Origin: Novosphingobium sp. RL4
GTDB lineage: Bacteria; Pseudomonadota; Alphaproteobacteria; Sphingomonadales; Sphingomonadaceae
Assembly: GCF_035658495.1 (NCBI RefSeq)
Contig: NZ_CP141944.1
Location: 3,261,001 to 3,325,000, forward strand
Direction: 5' to 3'
DNA length: 64,000 nt
In this document: positions 44,813 through 54,241 of the stretch, one piece after another
Position numbering within the stretch: the first letter of the stretch is position 1
Layout: each line of letters begins with the position of its first letter
Position numbers and translations under genes: made by a program
The notes under the pieces: model-generated
Told to the model about the DNA's origin: nothing
The model's input: only the letters and a program-made list of their open reading frames with translations
Database searches by the model: none

Positions 44813-45045
44813 GTCATGTCTCGTCTGCGTGGTCCGGCGGTTGTTCCAATAATGACTGGCCGCCCGAAAATTGAAGTGGCGCCGTTACGGGTGACGGCTT
44901 GCAAAGTCAAGCGCAAGAGCCCATTTCTCATGGCCTGACCCGCGCTTTTCCCGTTCATCTACGGGCAATCGCGAGGGCTCATAACTCAGGTTCGGGTGCG
45001 ACCCAACTGATTCTTAGCCAATCGATTCTTCGGACCCGGAACACC

Positions 45046-45792
45046 ATGCAGACGTTCAAAGCCGCGATTCTCGCCACCGGCATGGCCGCAGCCCTGCTGG
45101 CCGCACCCGCACTTCAGGCCCGTCCGGGCTGGGGTTCGCCGTGGGGCGGATATGGCCCCGGCTGGGGAGACGGTTGGGGCGATCCGCTGATGGGCGGTCC
45201 CATCGGTGCGCCGATCTCGTCGCGCAATCGCACGCAGGATTCGCGCGAAGGCCGCGTCGAAGTCAGCCGATTCGTCGCGCCCGGCCCCGAAGCCGCCGAA
45301 TTGGGCAAGGGAATCGTCGCGGTCGAATCCGATTCGGGCGAAGGCCAATGGGTCCCCGGCCCGGAGCGCGCCGCTTACGAGGCCGCCATCGTGGAGGCGC
45401 TGGTGGGTGCCGGATACGATACCCAGCACAAGGACGAAAGCGGTGGCCAGGTCGCCGAACTCAAGATCAGCCGCCAGGTGCTGACCCCGGCCGAGGAAAA
45501 GCGCAGCCCCGTCAGCGGCACCGCCGCGATGGGCGTCAGCAACCGCGGTTCGGCTTATGGCCTTGCCGTCAACGTGGACCTCACCAAGCCGCGTTCGGCG
45601 CTGATCGGCACCCGCCTCGACACGCGCATCGTCGACAAGGCGAGCGGCAAGGTGCTCTGGGAAGGCTATGCCACGATCGCCACCCGCGAAGGTGACGACA
45701 AGTGGCCCGACTACCGAATCGCCGGAAAGCTGGCGTCCGCCCTCTTCGATGGTTTTCCCAAGGCGGACCTCGTCGACAGCCCGGCAGACTGA
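45046..45792 (+). CDS. Secreted DUF4136-like protein, unknown function
   Basis: A 248-residue protein with a signal peptide (MQTFKAAILATGMAAALLAAPALQA) followed by a Gly/Trp/Pro-rich segment (GWGSPWGGYGPGWG). A folded domain then resembles the lipoprotein encoded next: both have a central basic/Ser segment ending in RSPVS and an end with a KVLWEG-type strand. The start is ATG 45046; earlier starts lengthen it without a signal. The two genes probably arose by duplication. Role: envelope protein, unknown. Confidence 0.7.
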   Translation: MQTFKAAILATGMAAALLAAPALQARPGWGSPWGGYGPGWGDGWGDPLMGGPIGAPISSRNRTQDSREGRVEVSRFVAPGPEAAELGKGIVAVESDSGEGQWVPGPERAAYEAAIVEALVGAGYDTQHKDESGGQVAELKISRQVLTPAEEKRSPVSGTAAMGVSNRGSAYGLAVNVDLTKPRSALIGTRLDTRIVDKASGKVLWEGYATIATREGDDKWPDYRIAGKLASALFDGFPKADLVDSPAD

Positions 45793-45863
45793 CCGACCTT
45801 ATTCATGGCTCCGGCGTGCGATAAGGGTTATCGTATAGACACTTGCCCCCGGGAGAGCCTTGC

Positions 45864-46478
45864 ATGATCCGCACCAACCGCACCCTGACCGCAGCCTGCT
45901 TCCTCGCCGCGGCACTGACGCTTGGCGGGTGCGCCGCGCAGGTCGGCCCGGTCGAAGTGACCCGCTTCAGCGCCGCCGACGCACCCGGCCTCGGCAGCGG
46001 CGTGATTCGCGTCGATCCCGCCAACCCGCAGGACGCCTCCAGCCTCGAATTCCGCACTTATGCCGCCGCCGTCGCGCAGGAACTCGCAAAAGTCGGCTAT
46101 CGGCAGGCATTGCCGGGCGAGGCCGTCGCCAATCCGCAAGTCGCCGTGCTCTCCGTCGAACGGCGCAGCTACCAGCCGGGCCGCGAGCGCAGCCCGGTTT
46201 CCGTGGGCGTGGGCGGCAGCACCGGCTCCTACGGATCGGGCCTGGGGCTCGGCCTCGGCATCAACCTTGCCGGCAAGCCGCAGGAGCAGGTCGAGACGCG
46301 GATGCAGGTCATGATCAAGGACCGCCCCGGCGGCCGCACCATCTGGGAAGGCCGCGCCGCCTTCACCGTCGGCTCCAAGGCGCCCGTCGCCCAGACATCG
46401 CTGGGCGCCGCAAAAATGGCCGAAGCGCTGTTCAAGGGGTTTCCGGGCAAGTCGGGCGAAACTATCCTGGTGAAATGA
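45864..46478 (+). CDS. DUF4136-type lipoprotein
   Basis: A 204-residue protein with a lipoprotein signal ending in LTLGGC (cysteine 23), so it is anchored to a membrane. The domain runs [21 protein letters not shown] to [20 protein letters not shown], with a glycine-rich patch [18 protein letters not shown] between. GGGAG lies upstream of ATG 45864. The stop overlaps the carboxypeptidase start (ATGA), so they are co-translated. Confidence 0.78.
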   Translation: MIRTNRTLTAACFLAAALTLGGCAAQVGPVEVTRFSAADAPGLGSGVIRVDPANPQDASSLEFRTYAAAVAQELAKVGYRQALPGEAVANPQVAVLSVERRSYQPGRERSPVSVGVGGSTGSYGSGLGLGLGINLAGKPQEQVETRMQVMIKDRPGGRTIWEGRAAFTVGSKAPVAQTSLGAAKMAEALFKGFPGKSGETILVK

Positions 46479-47632
46479 CCAGCATCCAGATCTCCTCCGC
46501 TTTCGATTCCGGCAACATCGAAGTCCTCTCCACCCAGGGCACCACGGCCCGCCTGAAGATCCGGCGCGATCACGAATCGGACTTCTTCCAGTGGTTCCAT
46601 TTCCGCGTCAGCGGCGCGCCCGGCCAGAGCATCGCCGGAGAGGAACTGACTCTCAAGATCACCGGCCTCAACGGCTCCGCCTACCCGATGGGCTGGCCCG
46701 GCTACCGCGCCTGCGCCTCGGAAGATCGCCAGTTCTGGGGCCGTACCGACACTTCGTGGAGCGCCAGCGAGGATGGCGGCACCCTGACCATCCGCCACAC
46801 GCCCGAAGGCGAACTGGCGTGGTTCGCCTATTTCGCGCCCTATTCGATGGAGCGCCACCACGACCTCGTCTCCTCGCTCGCCGGGCTTGAGGATGTCGAA
46901 TACCGCCTGCTCGGCACCACGCTCGACGGCCGTCCGCTCGATTGCCTCTCGATGGGCGAAGGTCTCTCGCAGGTCTGGCTCTATGCCCGCCAGCATCCCG
47001 GCGAATCGATGGCGGAATGGTGGATGGAAGGCGCGCTCGAAGTGCTGGCGGACCCCGCCGATTCGGTGGGCCGCGAACTGCGCAAGCGCTGCCGCTTCCA
47101 CGTCGTGCCCAACATGAACCCGGACGGCTCGGCGCGCGGCCACCTGCGCACCAATGCGGCCGGCGTGAACCTCAACCGCGAGTGGGCCACGCCCAGCCCC
47201 GAAAAGTCGCCCGAAGTGCTGGCCGTGCTGGCCGCCATGGACGAAACCGGCGTGGACTTCGCCATGGACATCCACGGCGACGAGGCCATTCCCGCGGTGT
47301 TCCTTGCCGGATTCGAAGGCATTCCCTCGCTCAAGCCCGAGCAGAAGGAAGGCTACGACCGGTACGCCTCGATCCTCGAACGCCGCACGCCGGACTTCCA
47401 GACGAAGCTCGGCTACTCGCTCGCCCAGCCGGGCAAGGGCAACCTCACGATGTCGACCAACCAGCTTGCCGAACGCTTCGGCGCGGTGTCGATGACACTG
47501 GAAATGCCTTTCAAGGACCACGACGAAGCCGCCGACCCGCGCCAGGGCTGGAGCCCGGAACGCTCGGCACAGCTCGGCAAGGATTGCATGGGCGCGCTGC
47601 TGGAGTGGTTCGTCGAGCGCGAAGGGAAGTAA
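46475..47632 (+). CDS. M14-family zinc carboxypeptidase (cytosolic type)
   Basis: A metallocarboxypeptidase of 385 residues with an N-terminal beta domain (about 1-125) as in AGBL/CCP-like proteins. The zinc ligands are H174 and E177 (QHPGES) and H267 (DIHGDE). NLNREW (233-238) binds the substrate carboxylate, and E343 in TLEMPF is the general base. There is no signal peptide, so it acts in the cytoplasm. The natural peptide substrate is unknown in bacteria. Confidence 0.9.
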   Translation: MTSIQISSAFDSGNIEVLSTQGTTARLKIRRDHESDFFQWFHFRVSGAPGQSIAGEELTLKITGLNGSAYPMGWPGYRACASEDRQFWGRTDTSWSASEDGGTLTIRHTPEGELAWFAYFAPYSMERHHDLVSSLAGLEDVEYRLLGTTLDGRPLDCLSMGEGLSQVWLYARQHPGESMAEWWMEGALEVLADPADSVGRELRKRCRFHVVPNMNPDGSARGHLRTNAAGVNLNREWATPSPEKSPEVLAVLAAMDETGVDFAMDIHGDEAIPAVFLAGFEGIPSLKPEQKEGYDRYASILERRTPDFQTKLGYSLAQPGKGNLTMSTNQLAERFGAVSMTLEMPFKDHDEAADPRQGWSPERSAQLGKDCMGALLEWFVEREGK

Positions 47633-47648
47633 GGCGGCATGAGCGGAC

Positions 47649-47680
47649 GGCAGGGGCCGCGGCCCCTGCCTCCTGTTTTT
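47649..47680 (+). terminator. Terminator after the carboxypeptidase gene
   Basis: A perfect 22-base palindrome (47649-47670) is followed five bases later by TTTTT (47676-47680). It separates two convergent genes. Confidence 0.65.
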
Positions 47681-47705
47681 GCGCTATCTGTTCACCGCCG
47701 GATAT

Positions 47706-48338
47706 TCAGATGCCCGCCCACTGTCGCAAGGCCTGCTTCACCGCCAGATTCTCGTCGTAGCTCCATCCCGGCGAGAACGAAGCGGCGGGAACTTCGCCCA
47801 GCACGCTCTGCAGAATCATCCAGCCGGACGCCCAGTCACCGCGTGTATCGTCGCAGACCGGGAAGGAATCCCAGTCCTTGGCGAGGCGGATCATCGAGCG
47901 TTGCTGCGCCATGGGCGCGTCGAGATCGCCGACCATGAAGGACGTGAACGGCAGCGGCTGGCGCGGACAGGCGCCGAAGCGGGACAAGCGGCGGTCGGCC
48001 CCGGGAAGGTCCATGTTCGGCGGATTGACGACGATCGCGCCGAGCACCGGGTTTTCCTTGCCCACGCTTTCGAACTCCACCCACCAGGCGAGCGCCAGCG
48101 CGGCGATATCGTCGGTCACGATCACGACCGGGCGGTCGGCACGGCGGACGGCGAGGTTGAGCTTGTTGACCCAGGTATTGCGGTGCGGTTCGTCCCAGAG
48201 GCCAAGCTCCAGCACGCGGCAATGTTCGCTCCACCGGGCCCAGCGGTTCATCCAGTGCCCTTCGGCAAGGGGAGCGCCGGGCACGAGGAGAATGAGGGGC
48301 ACATGGTCCTGCTCACTGGGATAGCGATAGTTTGTCAT
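47706..48338 (-). CDS. RBBP9/YdeN-like hydrolase fold, probably catalytically dead
   Basis: A 210-residue protein matching the Ser_hydrolase (RBBP9) pattern along its length: ILLVPGAPLAEGHWMNRWARW, WVNKLNLAV, GAIVVNPPN, SFMVGDLDAP. In active relatives the nucleophile lies in AHSLG. Here that stretch is TDDIA (75-79), so Asp 77 replaces Ser. The usual His of the GHIN segment is also absent (RGDWASG). The start MTNYRYP is chosen because longer reads are low-complexity. It may have become a binding protein. Confidence 0.75.
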   Translation of the reverse strand: MTNYRYPSEQDHVPLILLVPGAPLAEGHWMNRWARWSEHCRVLELGLWDEPHRNTWVNKLNLAVRRADRPVVIVTDDIAALALAWWVEFESVGKENPVLGAIVVNPPNMDLPGADRRLSRFGACPRQPLPFTSFMVGDLDAPMAQQRSMIRLAKDWDSFPVCDDTRGDWASGWMILQSVLGEVPAASFSPGWSYDENLAVKQALRQWAGI

Positions 48339-48519
48339 GGTGGTGCTCCAACGCTGTTGGGGATACCGCCGGTCGACTCTGTCTACGTCCCGACTGTCTG
48401 CGCACCATAACTCAACCGATTTGGTTGACAATAAGATTCCGACGAAACGATGCCCTTCCACGTCACTCCGAAACGGACCAAGTGACGCGGCGCGGGCTGC
48501 CTGTTCGATCGGGCTTGTC

Positions 48520-48987
48520 TTACAGGAGGTTAGCCGGTCCGAAGGCGTGCGGCAGCAATTCCGACAAGCGCATTTCCAGCACGCCGTCCGGCCCATCGCA
48601 CCAGACCAGCGGATCGGTGCCGCCGATCTGCGCGATTTCGTTCAGGACCTGGCGGCAGCGGCCGCAGGGGGTGACAGTGTCACCCTGCCCTGCCGCGCCG
48701 GGCGCGCCGCCCGTCACCGCAACCGCTTCCAGCTTGCCCCCGTTGCGAAGGAACTCGCCCGAGGAGAGAATGGCGGAAACCGCCACCGTCTCGGCACAGA
48801 GCGAGAGCCCGTAGCTGGCGTTCTCGACATTGGCGCCGGTGACGACCGAGCCATCCGCCATGAGCAGCGCGGCGCCGACGTGGAACTTCGAATAAGGCGC
48901 ATAGGCGCGGCCGGCGGCCTCGCGCGCGGCCACGAGCAGGGCGTCGCGCTGTTCGGCGGCGAAAGACGGGGAAGATGCGGTGGTCAT
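48520..48987 (-). CDS. cdd: Cytidine deaminase
   Basis: The enzyme deaminates cytidine and deoxycytidine in pyrimidine salvage. The tetrameric-type motifs are C64-A65-E66 (SLCAETVAV), with E66 as proton shuttle, and the zinc cysteines C108 and C111 (PCGRC). NVENASYG (53-60) also matches. It has 155 residues. The start overlaps the GH25-like gene stop by four bases. The gap to the hydrolase gene (48339-48519) holds nothing recognised. Confidence 0.9.
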   Translation of the reverse strand: MTTASSPSFAAEQRDALLVAAREAAGRAYAPYSKFHVGAALLMADGSVVTGANVENASYGLSLCAETVAVSAILSSGEFLRNGGKLEAVAVTGGAPGAAGQGDTVTPCGRCRQVLNEIAQIGGTDPLVWCDGPDGVLEMRLSELLPHAFGPANLL

Positions 48988-49703
48988 GGCTGCACCACTA
49001 CCCAGCGGAGCCCGCCTTGCGCAATATCGTTCGAAAGCGAGCGGTTCGCAGTCCACAGCGACCATGGACGGCCGCCGTAATCCGGCAGGAAGCGATCGCG
49101 CGACAGCCAGAGGTTGCGATCCAGCTTGGCCGCGATCCGGTAGCGCGATTCGAACTGCTTGCTGACCTTGAGGATCACCGGCTTTCCCGCATGGGTCTCG
49201 ATCTGGTTGATGAAGGTCATCAGTTCGCTCTCGACCTTGGCGTCGGAAACGTTGGCAGGGCAACCGTCCGCCACGATATCGAGATCGATCACCGGCGGCA
49301 GCAATTGCGCATCGCGCGGAACCGTGGTCACGAAGTTGGCGGACTGCATTTCGGCAGGCTGGCACGGATCGTAGCGGTGGACCGCTCCCACCTGCAGCCC
49401 GGCCGCCTTGGCCGCCACGAAATTGGCGACGAAACGCGGGTCACGGGCAAAGGCGCTGACACTGGCGCTCGCGTCGATATAGGCGAAGTTCACGCCGATC
49501 GCCTTGAGCGACTTCCAGTTCACCTCGCCGTCGGAGGCACCGATCTCGACCCCCTGCATCGGATAGAGGCCGCGATCCGGTGTCCAGTGGCGAACGTGCC
49601 ACCAGCCCCAGGCGCCCGCCAGCATCGCCAGAAGCAGCAGAACCGCGGCGATTCGCCATACGATGCGCGCGCGCGCCTTTGCGGCCGAGCCTTTCCTTGC
49701 CAT
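48984..49703 (-). CDS. GH25-like (lysozyme fold) membrane-anchored protein
   Basis: A 239-residue protein with a basic N-terminus and membrane anchor at about 16-34, then a GH25 (Chalaropsis lysozyme) barrel. Expected acids are altered: the first Asp of GIDVS is E53 in GVEIG, and the catalytic DXE is D140-L-D142 (VIDLDI). It may be a weak or altered muramidase, or inactive. It is co-translated with cdd and follows the UPF0262 gene. Confidence 0.78.
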   Translation of the reverse strand: MARKGSAAKARARIVWRIAAVLLLLAMLAGAWGWWHVRHWTPDRGLYPMQGVEIGASDGEVNWKSLKAIGVNFAYIDASASVSAFARDPRFVANFVAAKAAGLQVGAVHRYDPCQPAEMQSANFVTTVPRDAQLLPPVIDLDIVADGCPANVSDAKVESELMTFINQIETHAGKPVILKVSKQFESRYRIAAKLDRNLWLSRDRFLPDYGGRPWSLWTANRSLSNDIAQGGLRWVVVQP

Positions 49704-49713
49704 GCGAGCCCCC

Positions 49714-50196
49714 TCAGCCGCGAATATGCAGGACGCAGATCAGCGTGAAAAGCCTGCGTGCGGTGGGGTGGTCCGTCTCGACCTTGCCTTCGAGGCGTTC
49801 GAGCAGAAGTTCGGCGGCGGCATTGTGAATACCGCGCCGGGCCATGTCGATGGTCTCGATCTCCTGGGCCGAAGCCTTGCGAATCGCCTGATAGTAGCTT
49901 TCGCAGACCGCGAAGTACTCCCGCACGGGGCGGCGGAAGCGGGCAAGGCCCAGCACCATGGTTTCCAGCGCGCCGCCGGCCTCGTCCGCGATTTCGAGCG
50001 AGAGGCGCCCGTCGCGCACCGAAAGCCGCAGGCGATAAGGCCCTACGTGACCGGCTTCATAGGCGCGCAGGGGCTTGAAGACGTTGTCTTCGATCAGATC
50101 GAAGATGGCGATGCGCCGTTCCTGTTCGATATCGGCGTTGCGCCACAGAATGGTCGCCTCGTCGAGTTCGATATGGGAGATGCACGGATCGGACAT
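49714..50196 (-). CDS. UPF0262 family protein
   Basis: A 160-residue alphaproteobacterial protein of unknown function. The family begins HIELDEATILWRNADIEQERRIAIFDLIEDN-like and ends TARRLFTLICVLHIRG. The start ATG 50194-50196 has GAGGG before it; the longer frame adds unrelated sequence. It lies 10 bases before the GH25-like gene and is divergent from dnaB. Confidence 0.88.
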   Translation of the reverse strand: MSDPCISHIELDEATILWRNADIEQERRIAIFDLIEDNVFKPLRAYEAGHVGPYRLRLSVRDGRLSLEIADEAGGALETMVLGLARFRRPVREYFAVCESYYQAIRKASAQEIETIDMARRGIHNAAAELLLERLEGKVETDHPTARRLFTLICVLHIRG

Positions 50197-50328
50197 GATC
50201 CCTCGCCCTTTACGCGCTTGCAGCATGGGGTCGCAAGCCCAACGCTCACCATTCACACCCTGTGGAATAATATCGCTCACCTGTTCGCTTGCTGGCGGGG
50301 GGCGAGATGAGGCATTGTCGGCCCCCTC

Positions 50329-51840
50329 ATGTCACAACCTGCCGCCATTGCGCTCGCCCCCGAGGCCGAAGCCCGTACCCTCCCCGCCAACGTCGAGGCC
50401 GAGGCCGCGTTCCTTGGCGCCGTGCTGATCGACAACCGGGTGATCGAGGAACTGCAGACGCAGCTCACCCCGATCCACTTCTTCGAGCCCGTGCACGCGC
50501 GAATCTACGAGCGTATCCTCCAGTTGCTCGATCGCAAGGCGGTGGTCACGCCGGTGACGCTGCGCCCCTATTTCGAATCGGATGAAGCGCTCAAGGCGCT
50601 GGGCGGCGTATCCTACCTTGCCCGCCTGACGGCCGACGGACAGGGCCTGCTCGCCCCGCGCGAACTGGCGGACCAGATCTACGATCTCGCCCTGCTGCGC
50701 GAACTGATCTCGGTGGGCCGCAACCTCGTCGCCGAGGCGATGGATACTTCCGAATCGGTGGAGCCGATGGAGCAGGTGGAGCGGGCCGAAGCCGCGCTCT
50801 ACAAGGTGGCCGAAGGCGCCGCGACCGCGAACGAGGCGAAGAGCTTCGCCGCCGCCACCCGCACCGCGATCGGCGCGATCGAGAAGGCCTTCAATTCCGG
50901 CGGTCACATCTCCGGCAAGACCACGGGCCTCAATTCGGTCAACGGCAAGATCGGCGGCCTGCACGATTCCGACCTTATCATCCTTGCCGGCCGTCCCGGC
51001 ATGGGCAAGACCTCGCTCGTCACCAACATCGCGTTCAATGCCTCCGACCGGCTCCAGCGCGACCTGGCGGACGGTATCCCGGTAGAAAAGTCGGTGGGCG
51101 CGGCAACGGCGTTCTTCAGCCTCGAAATGAGCGCGGACCAGCTGGCCACGCGTATCCTTGCCGAGCAGTCGGGCATCAGCTCCGAAGCGCTGCGCATGGG
51201 CAAGATCAGCCGCGAGGACTTCCAGCAGCTCTCCTTCGCCTCGCAGCGGCTGGCCGAACTGCCGCTCTATATCGACGATACGCCGGGCCTCACCATCGCC
51301 GGCCTGCGCACACGTGCCCGCCGCCTGAAGCGCCGCCACAACATCGGCCTCGTCATCATCGACTATCTGCAGCTGCTGCAGGGCTCCGGCCGCGCCAACG
51401 ACAACCGCGTGAACGAAATCTCGGAAATCTCGCGCGGCCTCAAGACGCTCGCCAAGGAACTGCACGTTCCGGTGATCGCCCTCTCGCAGCTTTCCCGTGC
51501 GGTGGAATCGCGCGAGGACAAGCGCCCGATGCTTTCCGACCTTCGCGAATCGGGCTCGATCGAGCAGGACGCGGACATGGTCTGGTTCGTGTTCCGCGAG
51601 GATTACTACGCCAAGGGCGTCGAGCCGCGCGAGCCCGGCGACAACGATCCGCCGGACGTTCACGCCAAGTGGAACGAATGGCGCGAGCATATGGAACGGA
51701 TCACCGGCCTTTCCGAACTGATCATCGCCAAGCAGCGTCACGGTGCCACCGGCAAGGTGCGCCTGCGCTTCGAAGCACGGATCACGAAGTTCTCCGACCT
51801 TGCCGACGACGACATGCGCGCGGCCTTCGAAAGCGACTGA
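50329..51840 (+). CDS. dnaB: Replicative DNA helicase DnaB
   Basis: DnaB unwinds DNA ahead of the replication fork as a hexamer. The N-terminal primase-binding domain (about 16-125: NVEAEAAFLGAVLIDNR) is followed by the RecA-like ATPase, with Walker A GRPGMGKTS at 221-229, Walker B IGLVIIDYLQLL, and SQLSRAVESREDKRP. It has 503 residues with no intein. It is divergent from the UPF0262 gene with a 132-base gap. Confidence 0.96.
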   Translation: MSQPAAIALAPEAEARTLPANVEAEAAFLGAVLIDNRVIEELQTQLTPIHFFEPVHARIYERILQLLDRKAVVTPVTLRPYFESDEALKALGGVSYLARLTADGQGLLAPRELADQIYDLALLRELISVGRNLVAEAMDTSESVEPMEQVERAEAALYKVAEGAATANEAKSFAAATRTAIGAIEKAFNSGGHISGKTTGLNSVNGKIGGLHDSDLIILAGRPGMGKTSLVTNIAFNASDRLQRDLADGIPVEKSVGAATAFFSLEMSADQLATRILAEQSGISSEALRMGKISREDFQQLSFASQRLAELPLYIDDTPGLTIAGLRTRARRLKRRHNIGLVIIDYLQLLQGSGRANDNRVNEISEISRGLKTLAKELHVPVIALSQLSRAVESREDKRPMLSDLRESGSIEQDADMVWFVFREDYYAKGVEPREPGDNDPPDVHAKWNEWREHMERITGLSELIIAKQRHGATGKVRLRFEARITKFSDLADDDMRAAFESD

Positions 51841-51871
51841 TCTTCCCGAGAGGAATGCCGAAAAGGACAAA

Positions 51872-52612
51872 ATGAGCGACCGGAAAGTCCTGCTTCTCGC
51901 CGGGGGCAGCGGATCGATCGGCAGCGCCATCGCCCGCCAGGCGCTGGCTCATGGCTGGAAGGTCGCTCTCCACGGCCGCACGCCCGAAAAGGTCGAGGCG
52001 CTCGTGACCGGGCTGTCCTACCTCGGTTCCATCGATGGCTTCATCGCCGACGTATGGGAAGAGGATGCGGCCGAAACCCTGATCGCCGAAGTGGGCGAGC
52101 AATATGGCCGGATCGACGCGGTGATCGACTGTGTTTCGACCGGCCCGCTCGGCATCACCGGGCTGCTGCCGGAGACCGCGCCCGAAACCTTCGGGGATTT
52201 CCTCAATGTCTCGGTCGGCTGGGTGGAGCGGCTCGCGCTGGCCAGCTATGGATTTCTCGCCACGCAGGGCGGCACGTTCCTCGCCCTCGTCTCCGACGCC
52301 GGGATCTACGCCGCCGCGCGCCAGAGCCTGATCGGCGCGGCGCGGGCCGGCACCATCGGATTCATCCGCAATTTCGCAATGGAAGCCGCGCGCGACGGCA
52401 TCCGCGCCCATGCGCTCTCAACCAGCTTCGTGGAAGGCAGCGAAAGCGCCATCCGCATGGGTTCGGAACGCATGGCCCGCGCCGCGCGCAAGGCCGGCCT
52501 GGGGCTGCCGACCGCGGACGACGTTGCCCCGCTCGCCCTGTTCCTCTGTTCGGACGGTGCGGCGAAGATCACCGGACAGGTCATCAGCGTGAACGGCGGA
52601 CTGAACGCCTGA
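51872..52612 (+). CDS. Atypical short-chain dehydrogenase/reductase
   Basis: An SDR fold of 246 residues with the nucleotide motif AGGSGSIGSAIA (10-21) and an end ITGQVISVNGG typical of reductases. The serine S141 (LVSD) is in place, but the YXXXK pair is missing: position 154 is Ile and 158 is Arg. So it cannot work by the standard SDR mechanism. Ligand unknown. It follows dnaB by 31 bases; the start has AAGGAC upstream. Confidence 0.78.
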   Translation: MSDRKVLLLAGGSGSIGSAIARQALAHGWKVALHGRTPEKVEALVTGLSYLGSIDGFIADVWEEDAAETLIAEVGEQYGRIDAVIDCVSTGPLGITGLLPETAPETFGDFLNVSVGWVERLALASYGFLATQGGTFLALVSDAGIYAAARQSLIGAARAGTIGFIRNFAMEAARDGIRAHALSTSFVEGSESAIRMGSERMARAARKAGLGLPTADDVAPLALFLCSDGAAKITGQVISVNGGLNA

Positions 52613-52643
52613 AACACCGCCCGCGCGCGTTCACCCGCGCGCT

Positions 52644-54152
52644 TCAGGCCGCCACCTGCCCGGCTTCCACACCGGCCTCGACCCCGGCCACGACCTCGCC
52701 CCCGGCGGCCCTGCCCCGCATCATCAGTGCGTAGCTCGCCAGCGCCACCGCCACCCCGACGAACCAGGCGTAAGTGTAGATTCCCGACCAGAACGCCCCC
52801 ACACCGCCGAAGGTCTCCGGCGCGGCAACCTTGAGGAAGCCCGGCACATTCGGCGCGATACCCAGCACAAGGGCGATGAGAGCGCGCGGATTCCACCCGT
52901 TCCCATAGGAATAGACGCCGTTTTCGTCGTAGAGCGCCGCAACGTCCAATCGCGTGTCGCGCACCAGCCAGTAGTCGGCGATGAGGATGCCGGTGATCGG
53001 CCCGAGCAGCGCACCGTAACCGGTGAGCCAGGTGAAGATGTAGCCCTCGGTGCTGGCCATCAGCTTCCACGGCATCATGAACAGCCCGATGCACGCCGTG
53101 ATGAGCGCGCCTGTCCGGTAGCTGATCCTTGACGGCTTGAGCGATGCGAAGTCGAACGCCGCGCATACGAGGTTGGCGGCAATGTTGCAGGAAACCGTGT
53201 CCACCGCGATCACCACCAGGCCCAGCAGCACGAACGGGCCGGACAGGGTTCCCGCGAGCACCACCGGGTCCCAGATCGCATGGCCGTAGATCACCACGGT
53301 TGCCGAAGTGGTGATGACGCTGATGAGCGCGATCAGGCCCATGGTCGGCGGCAGGCCCAGTGTCTGGCCGATCATCTGGTCCCGCTGGCTATGGGCGAAA
53401 CGCGTGAAGTCGGGGATGTTGAGCGCCAGGGTTCCCCAGAAACCGACCATGGCGGTGAAGGCAGGAAGCCAGACTGCCCAGAACTGGCCTTCCTTCGCGC
53501 CGCCCGGCCCGAAGGCGGAAGGCGCCGAGAAGATCGGCCCGATGCCGCCCGCAGCGTCCACCGCCCACCAGACAAGGCCGATGCAGGCCAGCAGCTTGAG
53601 CGGCGCGGTCCAGGTTTCCAGCCGCCGGATGGTCAGCAGGCCCTTGCGCACGAAGAGCAGCTGCACGCCCCAGAACACCAGGAATGCAAGCAACTGGCCA
53701 ATCCCGATCCCGAAGAACGGCAGCGGTGCGCCGCGCAAGTCCAGACCGAGGAAGATACCGAGCAGCGTCAGCAGCGCCTCGCCGCCGATCCAGGTCTGGA
53801 TGCCGTACCAGCCGCAGGCCACCAGCGCGCGGGCCAGCGCAGGCAGCCGCGCGCCGACCGTGCCGAAGGAAGCGCGCACGAGCACCGCGAAAGGTACGCC
53901 GTAGCGGGTGCCGGAATGGCCGATCAGCAGCATCGGCACAAGGATCACGATATTGCCCAGGATAACGGTAACGGTTGCCTGAAGCGCCGACATGCCCTGT
54001 TCGATCAGGCCGGAGGCCAGCATCCAGGTCGGCACGGCAACGACCATGCCCACCCACAGCGCCGCGAAGTGCCACCAGCGCCAGCTGCGCTGCGCCTCGT
54101 CCGTGGGCGCGAGGTCCGCGTTCCAGAGCGTGTCGCCATTACCGTGACTCAT
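52644..54152 (-). CDS. NCS1-family nucleobase/hydantoin/allantoin transporter
   Basis: A twelve-segment cation symporter of 502 residues. It opens LWNADLAPTDEAQRSWRWWHFAALWVGMVVAVPTW-like (LWNADLAPT), the NCS1 signature, and has ALNIPDFTRFAHSQRDQMIGQ and GPITGILIADYWLVR. NCS1 carriers bring in hydantoins, allantoin, uracil or thiamine-like rings. The hydantoinase/oxoprolinase genes 1.4 kb away suggest a cyclic ureide or amide as cargo. The start is ATG 54150-54152. The tail is an AGVEAGVEAG repeat. Confidence 0.85.
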   Translation of the reverse strand: MSHGNGDTLWNADLAPTDEAQRSWRWWHFAALWVGMVVAVPTWMLASGLIEQGMSALQATVTVILGNIVILVPMLLIGHSGTRYGVPFAVLVRASFGTVGARLPALARALVACGWYGIQTWIGGEALLTLLGIFLGLDLRGAPLPFFGIGIGQLLAFLVFWGVQLLFVRKGLLTIRRLETWTAPLKLLACIGLVWWAVDAAGGIGPIFSAPSAFGPGGAKEGQFWAVWLPAFTAMVGFWGTLALNIPDFTRFAHSQRDQMIGQTLGLPPTMGLIALISVITTSATVVIYGHAIWDPVVLAGTLSGPFVLLGLVVIAVDTVSCNIAANLVCAAFDFASLKPSRISYRTGALITACIGLFMMPWKLMASTEGYIFTWLTGYGALLGPITGILIADYWLVRDTRLDVAALYDENGVYSYGNGWNPRALIALVLGIAPNVPGFLKVAAPETFGGVGAFWSGIYTYAWFVGVAVALASYALMMRGRAAGGEVVAGVEAGVEAGQVAA

Positions 54153-54241
54153 CCGCGCGATCCCCCGATGCCTGAGGGGGACTACGATGCCGCAGTGCAG
54201 CAAAGTGTCAAGCGCGCGAATTCCGGCTCACCGACTGGCGA

